Below, piece by piece: positions 41,635 through 49,303 of a stretch of DNA of 64,000 nucleotides. The notes below the pieces were generated by a model that was given only the letters and a program-made list of their open reading frames with translations, ran no database searches and was not told the origin of the DNA. Both the position numbers and the translations under genes were made by a program. This DNA comes from Arthrobacter terrae. Lineage in GTDB: Bacteria; Actinomycetota; Actinomycetes; Actinomycetales; Micrococcaceae. The DNA is taken from assembly GCF_015708085.1 (NCBI RefSeq), contig NZ_JADNYM010000005.1:124001-188000 (forward strand). Direction: 5' to 3'. Within the stretch, counting starts at the first letter, position 1. Each line of letters starts with the position of its first letter.

Positions 41635-42243
41635 ATGGACAACACAACAACAGCAAACCGTGTACCGGCCGGAGTCATTACGGGAGGCCAGTTCGCCCCC
41701 ACACCGCATAATGAGCCCGCACTGACCCTGATCCCGGCACCCGTTGACGGTCCGGACTTCGACTATGAATTCGAAGCCGACCACGGGCCGGGCCTGGCCA
41801 AAGAGCTTCAGGCACTCCCGCGAATCCCGGCAAAGGCAGCCATCAGTGCCGGTCGGGTCGCGGACCTGATCCGGGACTCCTACGCCGTGTACTGGACCGG
41901 GGAGGACAGCGCTCCACGGACCCGCGCAGAGGCTGTGCAAGACCTTGAAGAAGCGCTGGGATACCTTCCCCGTGACAAACGCGAGCACCACATGCAGCTG
42001 ATCCGCTTCGCCGTCCATGAAGAGATGAAGCACTGGGCGGACAGCGGGCATGTCCTGAACCCGGAACACAAATATGAGCTGCTCATCGAGGAAGCCGACT
42101 ACACCGGTGAGGATGACCTGCTCGACAACGGCCAGGAAGAGAACCGGGAACGGTGGGAGCTGCTGGCCAACACGGCCGCCCACTACGCCGTGGCTGCAGG
42201 CAACGCCATCTCCGTCCAGCACAGCAGCGCCGCGGTCGCCTGA
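41635..42243 (+). CDS. Tagged protein 1
   Basis: 202 aa. N-terminal tag variant (VPAGVITGGQFAPTPHNEP, residues 9-27) followed by a mostly helical, acidic body of unknown function. First member of the tagged-protein island. Leaderless start at the ATG 7 nt after the class-2 element; followed by a terminator. Confidence 0.65.
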   Translation: MDNTTTANRVPAGVITGGQFAPTPHNEPALTLIPAPVDGPDFDYEFEADHGPGLAKELQALPRIPAKAAISAGRVADLIRDSYAVYWTGEDSAPRTRAEAVQDLEEALGYLPRDKREHHMQLIRFAVHEEMKHWADSGHVLNPEHKYELLIEEADYTGEDDLLDNGQEENRERWELLANTAAHYAVAAGNAISVQHSSAAVA

Positions 42244-42261
42244 TCCGCAGCCCTCCAACCA

Positions 42262-42292
42262 GGGGCCGTTCCATTACGGGGCGGCCCTTTCT
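42262..42292 (+). terminator. Terminator after tagged gene 1
   Basis: Hairpin with GGGCCG / CGGCCC arms followed by TTTC. Confidence 0.55.
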
Positions 42293-42305
42293 GCGTGCCT
42301 GGGAC

Positions 42306-42335
42306 GATGAGCGTCTACGCATGTTCCTTACACAT
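42306..42335 (+). promoter_or_regulatory. Class-1 promoter with nested class-3 motif (gene at 42343)
   Basis: GATGAG, 15-bp spacer containing CTACGCATGTTC, CTTACACAT, 7 nt to the ATG. Confidence 0.65.
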
Positions 42336-42342
42336 GAGACAC

Positions 42343-42924
42343 ATGAAAGAAAACCCGGACAAGCCCATCGCACTCATCGACATGGACGGCACCTGGCTGC
42401 AGTGGGGTGTCCGGCTCAACGAGATCCTGTTACGGCTGGACCCTTCCTTCCCGATCGTCGACGACGACAAGCGTACTGGATGGGATGACCTGGCCGGCCC
42501 CGGCGCCAACCCGGAGGTACTGAAAGCGGCGATGAACCACCCGGATCTGTACACCGGACTGGACCCTGTCCCTTACGCCGTGGAAGCAATTCTTGAGATG
42601 GCGGATGAAGGATGGAACGTCTTCCATTGCTCCACCCCGACGTGGACCAACCCCGGATGCGTGGCAGGAAAACTGGCCGCCGTCGATCAGTATTTCGGAC
42701 CGGAATGGGCTGACCGGCTCATCCTCACCTACGACAAAACCGTGGTCAGGGGCGACGTCCTGGCCGACGATAAAGGCGTCATCACCGGGGCTGCAGTGCC
42801 GACCTGGAAGCACCTCATCCACGACCAGTCCCATAACCGCTCCGTGACAGGAACCCCGCGGATGACAGACTGGCGGGAATGGCGCGGCCATGTCTACCCG
42901 ATGCTGGGGGCTGTCTCCGTTTAG
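42343..42924 (+). CDS. 5'(3')-deoxyribonucleotidase-like HAD hydrolase
   Basis: 193 aa. HAD motif I is ALIDMDGTWLQW, motif II is in VFHCSTPTW, and the DDK-containing VLADDKGVI supplies motif IV-type residues. This is the plan of the NT5C deoxyribonucleotidase family, which dephosphorylates dNMPs; plasmid and phage copies may adjust nucleotide pools. Terminators flank it, so it is a single-gene unit. Confidence 0.75.
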   Translation: MKENPDKPIALIDMDGTWLQWGVRLNEILLRLDPSFPIVDDDKRTGWDDLAGPGANPEVLKAAMNHPDLYTGLDPVPYAVEAILEMADEGWNVFHCSTPTWTNPGCVAGKLAAVDQYFGPEWADRLILTYDKTVVRGDVLADDKGVITGAAVPTWKHLIHDQSHNRSVTGTPRMTDWREWRGHVYPMLGAVSV

Positions 42925-42931
42925 AGCATCA

Positions 42932-42968
42932 GGGGGCCGCACCACTTCACGGTGGTGCGGCCCCTTTC
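42932..42968 (+). terminator. Rho-independent terminator
   Basis: Strong hairpin (GGGGCCGCACCAC / GTGGTGCGGCCCC) with CTTTC after it. Confidence 0.8.
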
Positions 42969-43116
42969 GTGTATCCGGATCAGGAAAAGGCTCGTAAAGC
43001 AGTCCCCCCTTTCCGGTTCCGGAGCTTGCCGTAGAGCCCGTGAACCCGATTTTTTGGTTTTTCGTGTCCACAGCTCCAACGCCCCAAAACACGAAATGGC
43101 CCCCTATTTGGGAGCC

Positions 43117-43168
43117 ATGTGATAACCCTCGTCTCTAGGGGTCGGTACCGTTCCTCAGGTTATCACAT
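43117..43168. repeat. 11-bp inverted repeat
   Basis: ATGTGATAACC and GGTTATCACAT, perfect arms separated by 30 bp. Confidence 0.8.
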
Positions 43169-43514
43169 GAAACCAAATCTGTGGTCTCTCACCTTTGAAG
43201 CCACTCCACCGCCAAAACGGCCCGATCACGGGTGAAACGGACCTCACTCGCACAACACAACAGGCCTGCATCCCAGTGCTGGCGCGGATTTTGCCGGGTG
43301 CCGGACCCTCACTCGACCAAACCTACCTGGGGAGGGACATATATATGGAGAGAAAAGTACTCTCTCTATAAGGGGGAGGGGCTGAAGGGCAGAGAGCAAG
43401 GGGCCCCTTATATATATATATCTCTTAAGGTCGTTTAAGTAGAGTAGTAGTAGTAGGGGCCCTATATTCCCCGCCGTTCCGGGGATTTTCCCACTCGACC
43501 AAGTGGTAGGGTGA

Positions 43515-43537
43515 CGGTCGTTTGGTGGGAACGACCG
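43515..43537. repeat. 8-bp inverted repeat
   Basis: CGGTCGTT and AACGACCG separated by 7 bp. Confidence 0.7.
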
Positions 43538-43598
43538 GTAGGGCGGCAAATTAGCCCGACTGGGCATCTCTCAGGGCGCCGAAGCCTGTTTTGCCGGC

Positions 43599-43610
43599 AG
43601 CCGCACACAT
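43599..43610 (+). promoter_or_regulatory. Class-2 start element (gene at 43618)
   Basis: AGCCGCACACAT, 7 nt to the ATG. Confidence 0.65.
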
Positions 43611-43617
43611 AGCTGGC

Positions 43618-44517
43618 ATGACGACATCACAGAACCGGCAGCCCAAAGGGATCACCAACGGAGGGCAATTCGCCTCTGATGCCCATGCGGAATCCACCCT
43701 CCTGCTTGACCCGGCCCACCGCGCTGTAACCCTCGCCCCTGGCGACGGCGACACCTTCCCGGAACTGGCCGACGGTGAGGTCATCGAGACCCTGAACGTG
43801 AGCCGGTCCGATGACGGCTTCGGCTACTGGGTTTCCCCGGCTAAGACGATCAACCTGAAAGGGCTCATCACCGACGCAGACCCACGACTGCACGGGCAGA
43901 CCCTGGACGACTGGCTGGAGCGCAACAGCCCCGTCATCGAAGACTTCCTCGCCGAACGCTACGACGCCGACGTCACCACCGATGAAGGCTGGGACGAGGT
44001 CAGCGTTGAATGCACCGCTCAGCTTCCGGATGGACCACTGACCGAAGCCCAGGTCGTGGACGCAGCGTGGAACTGGACCAAAGTCGTCCAGCTGCACAAC
44101 GAATCCGATCACGGCTCCTTCAGGTCGGTGAACCTGGGCCGGCTCATCGTTGAACGCGTCCAAGACGCCACCGTCCTGACCAACCCGTACGCGGCCCGCA
44201 GCGCCGGCCTGCACCTGAGTGCGGACGAGATGGACGGCATGATCGAGGAGAGCCGGGGCAGCAGCCGTCCGGTCACCGACGCGACAGCCGTTGCCATCGC
44301 ACGGGAGCTCAACAGGATCCGCACCTCCCGTGGTGTGATCGCCTACCCGGCCGTTGGCCGGCTGGCCAGCCGCGGGTATCTGGACAACACCGCCGTGGAC
44401 CTGGAACTCTCCCGCGCGTCCGCGGCTAACCAGCAGTCCGTCTCCCCGGACCGGAAACTTGCCGCCCGGATCGAGGCAATGCAGTCGTGGATGAGCGACG
44501 GTGGCAGCCACGCATGA
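43618..44517 (+). CDS. Tagged protein 2
   Basis: 299 aa. Tag RQPKGITNGGQFASDAHAES (residues 7-26), then an alpha/beta body of unknown function with a helical C-terminal half. ATGA overlap with the frameshifted tagged gene that follows. Confidence 0.68.
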   Translation: MTTSQNRQPKGITNGGQFASDAHAESTLLLDPAHRAVTLAPGDGDTFPELADGEVIETLNVSRSDDGFGYWVSPAKTINLKGLITDADPRLHGQTLDDWLERNSPVIEDFLAERYDADVTTDEGWDEVSVECTAQLPDGPLTEAQVVDAAWNWTKVVQLHNESDHGSFRSVNLGRLIVERVQDATVLTNPYAARSAGLHLSADEMDGMIEESRGSSRPVTDATAVAIARELNRIRTSRGVIAYPAVGRLASRGYLDNTAVDLELSRASAANQQSVSPDRKLAARIEAMQSWMSDGGSHA

Positions 44518-44869
44518 GTGTCACCACCCGCCACCCCCGTGGAACGCGGGCCGGCGGACGGTTCGGCCCCACCGTGCGGACCGAGCCGTCACTGACCCTC
44601 TCCCCCTGCATGGCCTCAGCGGAGGTGTACCGCCGGTACACGGAAAACAAGATGGGCAAGAACGAACAGCGCGCCTGGTCCAGGGGGCCTACGATTCCGG
44701 GTTGCTGCACCGGATGGCCGGAAACCGGAACCGCAACGAGGTGGACGCCGTCATGGCGGCCGCGACGGATGACGACAAGCTGGACGCCGCGATCCATGGC
44801 GTCACGCCGGCGGACAGCATTGCATTCCAGCTGTGCCGAAACCTGCTCGCAACCCAGCGATCATCGTGA
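44514..44869 (+). pseudogene. Tagged protein 3, frameshifted
   Basis: A divergent tag (RHPRGTRAGGRFGPT then RTEPSLTL) is followed by a body read in one frame to about 44672 (KMGKNEQRA). The body then resumes one frame over (LVQGAYDSGLLHRMAGN...) to the stop at 44869. Restoring one base would give about 118 aa. A mutation or a sequencing error is possible. Confidence 0.6.
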
Positions 44870-44961
44870 GCGTCCTGCGCGAGATTCCGGCCAGCCGCGA
44901 GGGCAACTTCTTCGGCTGGGATCAGCTGGTCCCCAAATTGCTCCACAGGAACAAGAACTAG
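44866..44961 (+). CDS. Small hypothetical protein
   Basis: 31 aa, GTG overlapping the previous stop (GTGA). Sequence SVLREIPASREGNFFGW then a basic end. Coupling supports it. Confidence 0.4.
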   Translation: MSVLREIPASREGNFFGWDQLVPKLLHRNKN

Positions 44962-45099
44962 GAACCCCGGTAAAAGCGAGCCAGCGTGATCCCGCTCCGG
45001 ACGTCGAAGGGCATCACGAGGAGGATGGTTCACCGATTCCGTCGAGACCGGATCGTCCCTCAGAGTTCCTGCCCGGAACCACGTAGCAGTAAACCTCCT

Positions 45100-45130
45100 G
45101 AAGCCCCGCACCCCTGGACTGCGGGGCTTC
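45100..45130 (+). terminator. Hairpin terminator
   Basis: 11-bp perfect arms GAAGCCCCGCA / TGCGGGGCTTC; weak T content after it. Confidence 0.6.
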
Positions 45131-45145
45131 GCCATTCCCGGCAAC

Positions 45146-45157
45146 CGCCGCACACAG
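45146..45157 (+). promoter_or_regulatory. Class-2 start element (gene at 45165)
   Basis: CGCCGCACACAG, 7 nt to the ATG. Confidence 0.6.
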
Positions 45158-45164
45158 CACTAGT

Positions 45165-45677
45165 ATGACTTTCACCGCAAACGATCACCCGCGCGGATTC
45201 GGCGGACGCTTCACCTCCACCGTCCACGCCGAACCGGGGACCACGCTGACCGCGCCGGAGCCTTCGGATACGATCCAGTGCCGCCGCCTTGAAGCAGCCC
45301 AGATGGTCCTCGCTGATTACCGTGAAATGGAAATTTTGGACCATTCCCCGGCCGGGCGCGAAACCGTCACACTCGGTGAGCTCGGGGATCCCGCACTGGC
45401 CCTGGGCAACTGCTGGGCCGCCACGGGCGAACTCATCGAACAGGTGGGCGCGTCCGAGTTCGATGTCGACTGGCTGGATGAAATCACGATCAGGCGGGCC
45501 CGGCTGGGAGGCCAGCATGTTGCTGTCCTTGCCGGGGACCGGGACGGGCAGTTCGTCATCGACTTCACGGCCCGGCAGTTCCATCCCGAGCTTCCTTTCC
45601 CGTACGTCGCCGGCGTCGACGAGTGGAAAGCCATAGTGGAGCGCGCCTCGGGAACCCGATGGATCATGGACGATTGA
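45165..45677 (+). CDS. Tagged protein 4: papain-fold-like with Cys-His-Asp triad
   Basis: 170 aa. Divergent tag (DHPRGFGGRFTSTVHAEPG, residues 7-25). The body has GNCWAATGEL (Cys83), GGQHVAVLAG (His118) and FVIDFTARQFHP (Asp133), the same motif set as the untagged 22456 protein. This order fits papain-like deamidases, cross-linkers or proteases. If active, it could modify a host or recipient protein. Confidence 0.65.
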   Translation: MTFTANDHPRGFGGRFTSTVHAEPGTTLTAPEPSDTIQCRRLEAAQMVLADYREMEILDHSPAGRETVTLGELGDPALALGNCWAATGELIEQVGASEFDVDWLDEITIRRARLGGQHVAVLAGDRDGQFVIDFTARQFHPELPFPYVAGVDEWKAIVERASGTRWIMDD

Positions 45678-45714
45678 GCTTTCCGGTGTGGCGCTGCGCG
45701 TTTTGCATCCAAGC

Positions 45715-45723
45715 CGTACACGA
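45715..45723 (+). promoter_or_regulatory. Class-2-like start element (gene at 45731)
   Basis: CGTACACGA, 7 nt to the ATG. Confidence 0.5.
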
Positions 45724-45730
45724 TAGAGGT

Positions 45731-46417
45731 ATGCCACTACCTAAGCAGCCATTCTTCAAGAAAAAATCTGTGCAAAATCAGCAGCCTGCAGGTGCCCCCA
45801 ATTCCACCGGCGGGCAATTTGTCCCCACGCAACATGCCGAACCGGATGTCACATTGCCCTCCAATGAGAAGTCGATCTTCACTGAGGCGGACAATGAGCC
45901 GGACATCTTTGCGGATTCACCAACCACTGACGGTTACTCGCGCAATGTGCCCGCGAACGACTTCCTCGACAGCCCCGAAGATCCCATAATCCTCTCTCCC
46001 TACCCCGCTGTCGGACTTCCCGCCAAGCGCCCAACCGCCGGCGGACTTCCCACCAGTCCTGCTGCGGCTGACCTCCAACAGCGCGAGGCCAGCCAAAACA
46101 TCGTGTTCGCCGCGGCTAAGAAGTACGCGTCTCATTTGCTGAACGCCAGAACTGTCAGCATCTCCTCTGACGACAAGGGGTATCTGCATGTCGATGAAGT
46201 CAGGGATCACGCCAACGAATCCATGTTCATGAACAATGACAGTCGATCCTCTGTCGCTAGCTCGCTGCAGTTCGAAATCAGGGCTAATGTCCCCTACGGC
46301 GTTCCCCTTCCAGCGCATCACGTCCTCGGTGATCTGAAATCCGCTTCAATTGATGCGTCAGCCCTGCTCAGGGGCGAAATCAAAATCGTCGGTTTCGGAA
46401 AGCCCGCCCCCTTCTGA
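45731..46417 (+). CDS. Tagged protein 5
   Basis: 228 aa. A basic start (MPLPKQPFFKKKSVQ) precedes the tag (QQPAGAPNSTGGQFVPTQ, then HAEPDVTL). Then a disordered Pro/Asp-rich region to about residue 115 and a folded C-terminal domain. No family recognised. Confidence 0.62.
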   Translation: MPLPKQPFFKKKSVQNQQPAGAPNSTGGQFVPTQHAEPDVTLPSNEKSIFTEADNEPDIFADSPTTDGYSRNVPANDFLDSPEDPIILSPYPAVGLPAKRPTAGGLPTSPAAADLQQREASQNIVFAAAKKYASHLLNARTVSISSDDKGYLHVDEVRDHANESMFMNNDSRSSVASSLQFEIRANVPYGVPLPAHHVLGDLKSASIDASALLRGEIKIVGFGKPAPF

Positions 46418-46514
46418 TATTTCTCTGTCCAAAACTCGCCCGCGCCGGATGTCCCGACGCGGGCGAGTCGTCTTTGAGGGTTTGCTTCCATCAGATTTGC
46501 GCGGATTTTCGTCG

Positions 46515-46526
46515 GGCCGCACACAG
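46515..46526 (+). promoter_or_regulatory. Class-2 start element (gene at 46534)
   Basis: GGCCGCACACAG, 7 nt to the ATG. Confidence 0.62.
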
Positions 46527-46533
46527 ACAAGGT

Positions 46534-47505
46534 ATGACCGAAAATATCAGCCGCCAGCCCAAGGGGGTTCCGGTCGGTGGCCAGTTCGCCGCCACCACCC
46601 ATACCGAACCTGAACTGTCTCCTCTGACGTCGGTTACCCCGTTCCACGATGCGGATGGCACCGACTGGGAGTTCGGCGGGGATGAGTACACGGACGTCTA
46701 CAACTCGTTTCAGCACGCAGTCGAGGTCCGCATCACCACTGACATCCGCGAAGACGGCGCCTACGCGACAGTCACAGACTTCCGCAGGAACCGCCCACTG
46801 GTCCTTGGCGACCGGACCCATCATGAGTCCTTGGAGGAAGCCAAGGCGCACGGCAAAGCGATCCGGGAACGGGCTAACAGCTACGAGCACAACCACATCG
46901 GGGAAGGATCCCGCTCCCCGTGGGGGAAGCTGCAGGGTGTCGACCCTGTGGCGGTCGGCATTGACGCCGTCTGGACGGAGCGGCATGGCGGTTTCAAACT
47001 ATCCCCGGAGCGCGCTGCGGAGGTAGACCCGGCCTGGCGTGAAGTTGCCGGCTGGTATGAGCAGGACTGCGCGTGGGCCAAGGCCATCATCACCCACCAT
47101 CAGGATCTGAAGCCGGCCGATGTTGCCGGGGCTCACAAAGCAGCACGCGAATATTACCCGGATGAGTACACGGCAATTGTCGGCAAGGATCCCGCCAAAT
47201 ACGGTCTCGCTTCTTTTCAGCCGATCACCGCTGCCGAGTCGTCGATTATCGAAACACGCGAATTCCTGGCCGCACGTGCCGACACGCATGTCCGGGTCGA
47301 ACGAGTAAATCTGACGCCGGAAGGGCATTCCGGCATGGTTTCCGTCGACGTTCATGACATCCCTGCGGACGGCCGCGATGAGGAAGACAGCCCTGCCGTC
47401 AACGCCCGCACCATTCTGGTCCCAGAGCAGGAGTGGAAAATGCCGTGGACGGAGCGCCGGACCATTCCAAAGTCGGACGCATACCAGACCCTGGAGCTCG
47501 CTTAG
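46534..47505 (+). CDS. Tagged protein 6 with DUF7007-like domain
   Basis: 323 aa. Tag RQPKGVPVGGQFAATTHTEP (residues 7-26). Residues about 125-220 (SPWGKLQGVDPVAVGIDAVW, then GGFKLSPERAAEVD) resemble DUF7007, a domain found in plasmid proteins that include putative antirestriction factors. The role here is unknown. Confidence 0.66.
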   Translation: MTENISRQPKGVPVGGQFAATTHTEPELSPLTSVTPFHDADGTDWEFGGDEYTDVYNSFQHAVEVRITTDIREDGAYATVTDFRRNRPLVLGDRTHHESLEEAKAHGKAIRERANSYEHNHIGEGSRSPWGKLQGVDPVAVGIDAVWTERHGGFKLSPERAAEVDPAWREVAGWYEQDCAWAKAIITHHQDLKPADVAGAHKAAREYYPDEYTAIVGKDPAKYGLASFQPITAAESSIIETREFLAARADTHVRVERVNLTPEGHSGMVSVDVHDIPADGRDEEDSPAVNARTILVPEQEWKMPWTERRTIPKSDAYQTLELA

Positions 47506-47544
47506 CCGTCATTGCACCGGTTAGACCAAGGTCACCGTCACCAC

Positions 47545-47585
47545 GGAACTGCAGCCCCAGGATTGGCCCCGGGGACTGCAGTTCC
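47545..47585 (+). terminator. Hairpin between tagged gene 6 and the nuclease gene
   Basis: Arms GGAACTGCAGCCCC / GGGG(A)CTGCAGTTCC, one bulged base; directly followed by a class-3 CTACGCATGTTTTT element. Confidence 0.55.
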
Positions 47586-47656
47586 TGCGTCTACGCATGT
47601 TTTTCAGAGAGGCCCGCCATAAGGCCGGCACGCCACCTCTTTGTTTTTGGAGATCC

Positions 47657-48565
47657 GTGAAAAGCCCTTCTCTCGTTACCCGATCATTGGCAGTCCTTGT
47701 GCTGGGTGCCTCTATTCTTGCGGTGGCCGCACCTGCGCAGGCCGCCCCGGCCAGGACCTCCGTGAAGGTCGCCTCCTTCAATGTCGACTCCGCCTGGCGC
47801 CAGAAGGTTGACCCGTCCATCCCCGGCTGGGACGCCCGCGTCCAGGGCATCGGCCGGATCATTAACACAGCGAATCCGGATGTCGTAGGCATTCAGGAGG
47901 CTCCCGACATCAACATTGACGGGCGCGTCTACCATCAGGGCGACGACATCAGCCGCCAGACCGGTTTCAAGATGTACCAGCCATCAGACCCTGCCGCGAA
48001 GCTTGATCCGATCCTCTACCGCAGCGTACTTTTCGACATGACAGGGTCAGGCTACAAGGTGTTCGAGCAGAAGCCCTACCCGAACTACGGCAAGGTGATG
48101 ACCTGGGTGAAGTTGCGTTCCAAGGCCACCGGACAGTCTTTCCTCGTCGCCAACACCCACTTCCAGGTCGGGGCTGACAAGCAGGCTGACCGGGACCGTG
48201 AAGGCGCCCTGCTGGCCGATGAGGTCCGGCGCATTTCAGGTGGTCTCCCTGTCTTCGTGACCGGGGATTTCAATGCCAGTGCCTCCAAGAACGCACCTCA
48301 GACAAAGAACCTTGCGGCCATCGGGCTGAAGGACATGTACGCCATGACCTCTGACCGGATGCACCCGGAAATGAAGACATACAACGGATACCAGTGGCCA
48401 GTTGCGGGTTCTTCACGAATCGATCAGGTCTACGCCGGAGCACCGGCAGGTAAAGACCTGAAAGTCAGCTACTGGGAGAACTGGACGGCTTACGGCAACC
48501 AGATCATTGGTGGCCGGCAGCCGTCGGATCACGACATGATCTACGCCGTGGCGACGTTCAAGTAG
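47657..48565 (+). CDS. Secreted endonuclease/exonuclease/phosphatase-family nuclease 1
   Basis: 302 aa from GTG 47657 (GGAG upstream). Sec signal peptide ending AxA (VLVLGASILAVAAPAQA). DNase I-fold active-site motifs: ASFNVDSA, VVGIQEAP, VTGDFNAS and SDHDMIYA. An exported nuclease or phosphodiesterase on a conjugative element could act on extracellular DNA or on the cell surface. A longer paralog is at 55796. Confidence 0.82.
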   Translation: MKSPSLVTRSLAVLVLGASILAVAAPAQAAPARTSVKVASFNVDSAWRQKVDPSIPGWDARVQGIGRIINTANPDVVGIQEAPDINIDGRVYHQGDDISRQTGFKMYQPSDPAAKLDPILYRSVLFDMTGSGYKVFEQKPYPNYGKVMTWVKLRSKATGQSFLVANTHFQVGADKQADRDREGALLADEVRRISGGLPVFVTGDFNASASKNAPQTKNLAAIGLKDMYAMTSDRMHPEMKTYNGYQWPVAGSSRIDQVYAGAPAGKDLKVSYWENWTAYGNQIIGGRQPSDHDMIYAVATFK

Positions 48566-48644
48566 TACCTTCCCTCCGTGCCGCGGCATTTGTTTTCGTC
48601 TTGCGCGAGGCAGCCGGCGTCCCCTGATCGGCAAATTCTTTGAC

Positions 48645-48675
48645 AGCAGGCCCCGGTACAGTGCCGGGGCCTGCT
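48645..48675 (+). terminator. Rho-independent terminator
   Basis: 12-bp perfect arms AGCAGGCCCCGG / CCGGGGCCTGCT, then GTGTTT. Confidence 0.75.
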
Positions 48676-48687
48676 GTGTTTCCCGGC

Positions 48688-48699
48688 AGCCGCACACAG
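48688..48699 (+). promoter_or_regulatory. Class-2 start element (gene at 48707)
   Basis: AGCCGCACACAG, 7 nt to the ATG. Confidence 0.65.
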
Positions 48700-48706
48700 T
48701 CCAGGT

Positions 48707-49303
48707 ATGAGCATCAGTATTGTTACCCGCCCCCGGCCGATCCGCCGGCTCGATGGCGAGAAGGTCTTCGAACGCCGCAACCTGACCGTCACAGTGGACC
48801 AGATCGTCCACCCCGACGGCCGGGACGGCGAATACGTCCTGGTCGACACGGGCTGCCGCTACGCCGTTTCGGTCATCCCTTTAGCTGTCATTGACGGCGA
48901 AGCCAGGATCGCTCTGGTCCGCCAGCACCGCTACCCGGTTGACGATTACACCCTTGAGCTTCCCGGGGGCGGCGCCTCAGCGATCGCACCGCAGGAAGCC
49001 CTGCGGGAACTTGTCGAAGAAACCGGCATCATCCCTGACTCCATTGAACTCCTTGGTGTTTCCTACCAGGCAGCAGGATCCTCCCCGATCACCGGCTCCA
49101 CCTGGCTCGCACACGTCCCGGCCGCCGCGGCGGACCTGGCCTACGTTGAAGGCGAATCCGGCGCCGTCACCGAGTGGTACACGGTCCCCGAGATCCTGAC
49201 CATGATGGCTACCGGCACGATCAACTGCACCATCACCCTCGCCGCCCTGGCGCAGGCAATCGTTGCCGGTAAGTTCGGCACCCTTATGAAGGAATGCTCA
49301 TGA
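48707..49303 (+). CDS. NUDIX hydrolase (ADP-ribose pyrophosphatase-like)
   Basis: 198 aa. The NUDIX box is visible (LPGGGASAIAPQEALRELVE then ETGI). The N-terminal arm and LVRQHRYPVDDYTLELPGG are as in ADP-ribose pyrophosphatases. It has no tag but is translationally coupled (ATGA) to tagged protein 7. A plausible link to NAD+/ADP-ribose chemistry exists with the RES toxin at 33927. Confidence 0.85.
   Translation: MSISIVTRPRPIRRLDGEKVFERRNLTVTVDQIVHPDGRDGEYVLVDTGCRYAVSVIPLAVIDGEARIALVRQHRYPVDDYTLELPGGGASAIAPQEALRELVEETGIIPDSIELLGVSYQAAGSSPITGSTWLAHVPAAAADLAYVEGESGAVTEWYTVPEILTMMATGTINCTITLAALAQAIVAGKFGTLMKECS

Larger units (their letters stand above)
42969..43598. other. Gene-free region with inverted repeats and A+T-rich stretches (candidate origin)
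   Basis: About 630 bp. Contains the long inverted repeat 43117-43168, TA runs around 43340-43347 and 43408-43424, purine-rich G/A blocks, a GGAGAGA / TCTCTC hairpin near 43351 and the inverted repeat 43515-43537. Such structured, A+T-rich DNA in a G+C-rich replicon is typical of replication or transfer origins. No Rep or relaxase gene is adjacent. Confidence 0.5.

Noticed and set aside
44962-45086. Acidic reading frame ending EFLPGTT
   Set aside because: No usable start codon and no coupling to the preceding gene; probably chance or the tail of the frameshifted tagged gene's wrong frame.
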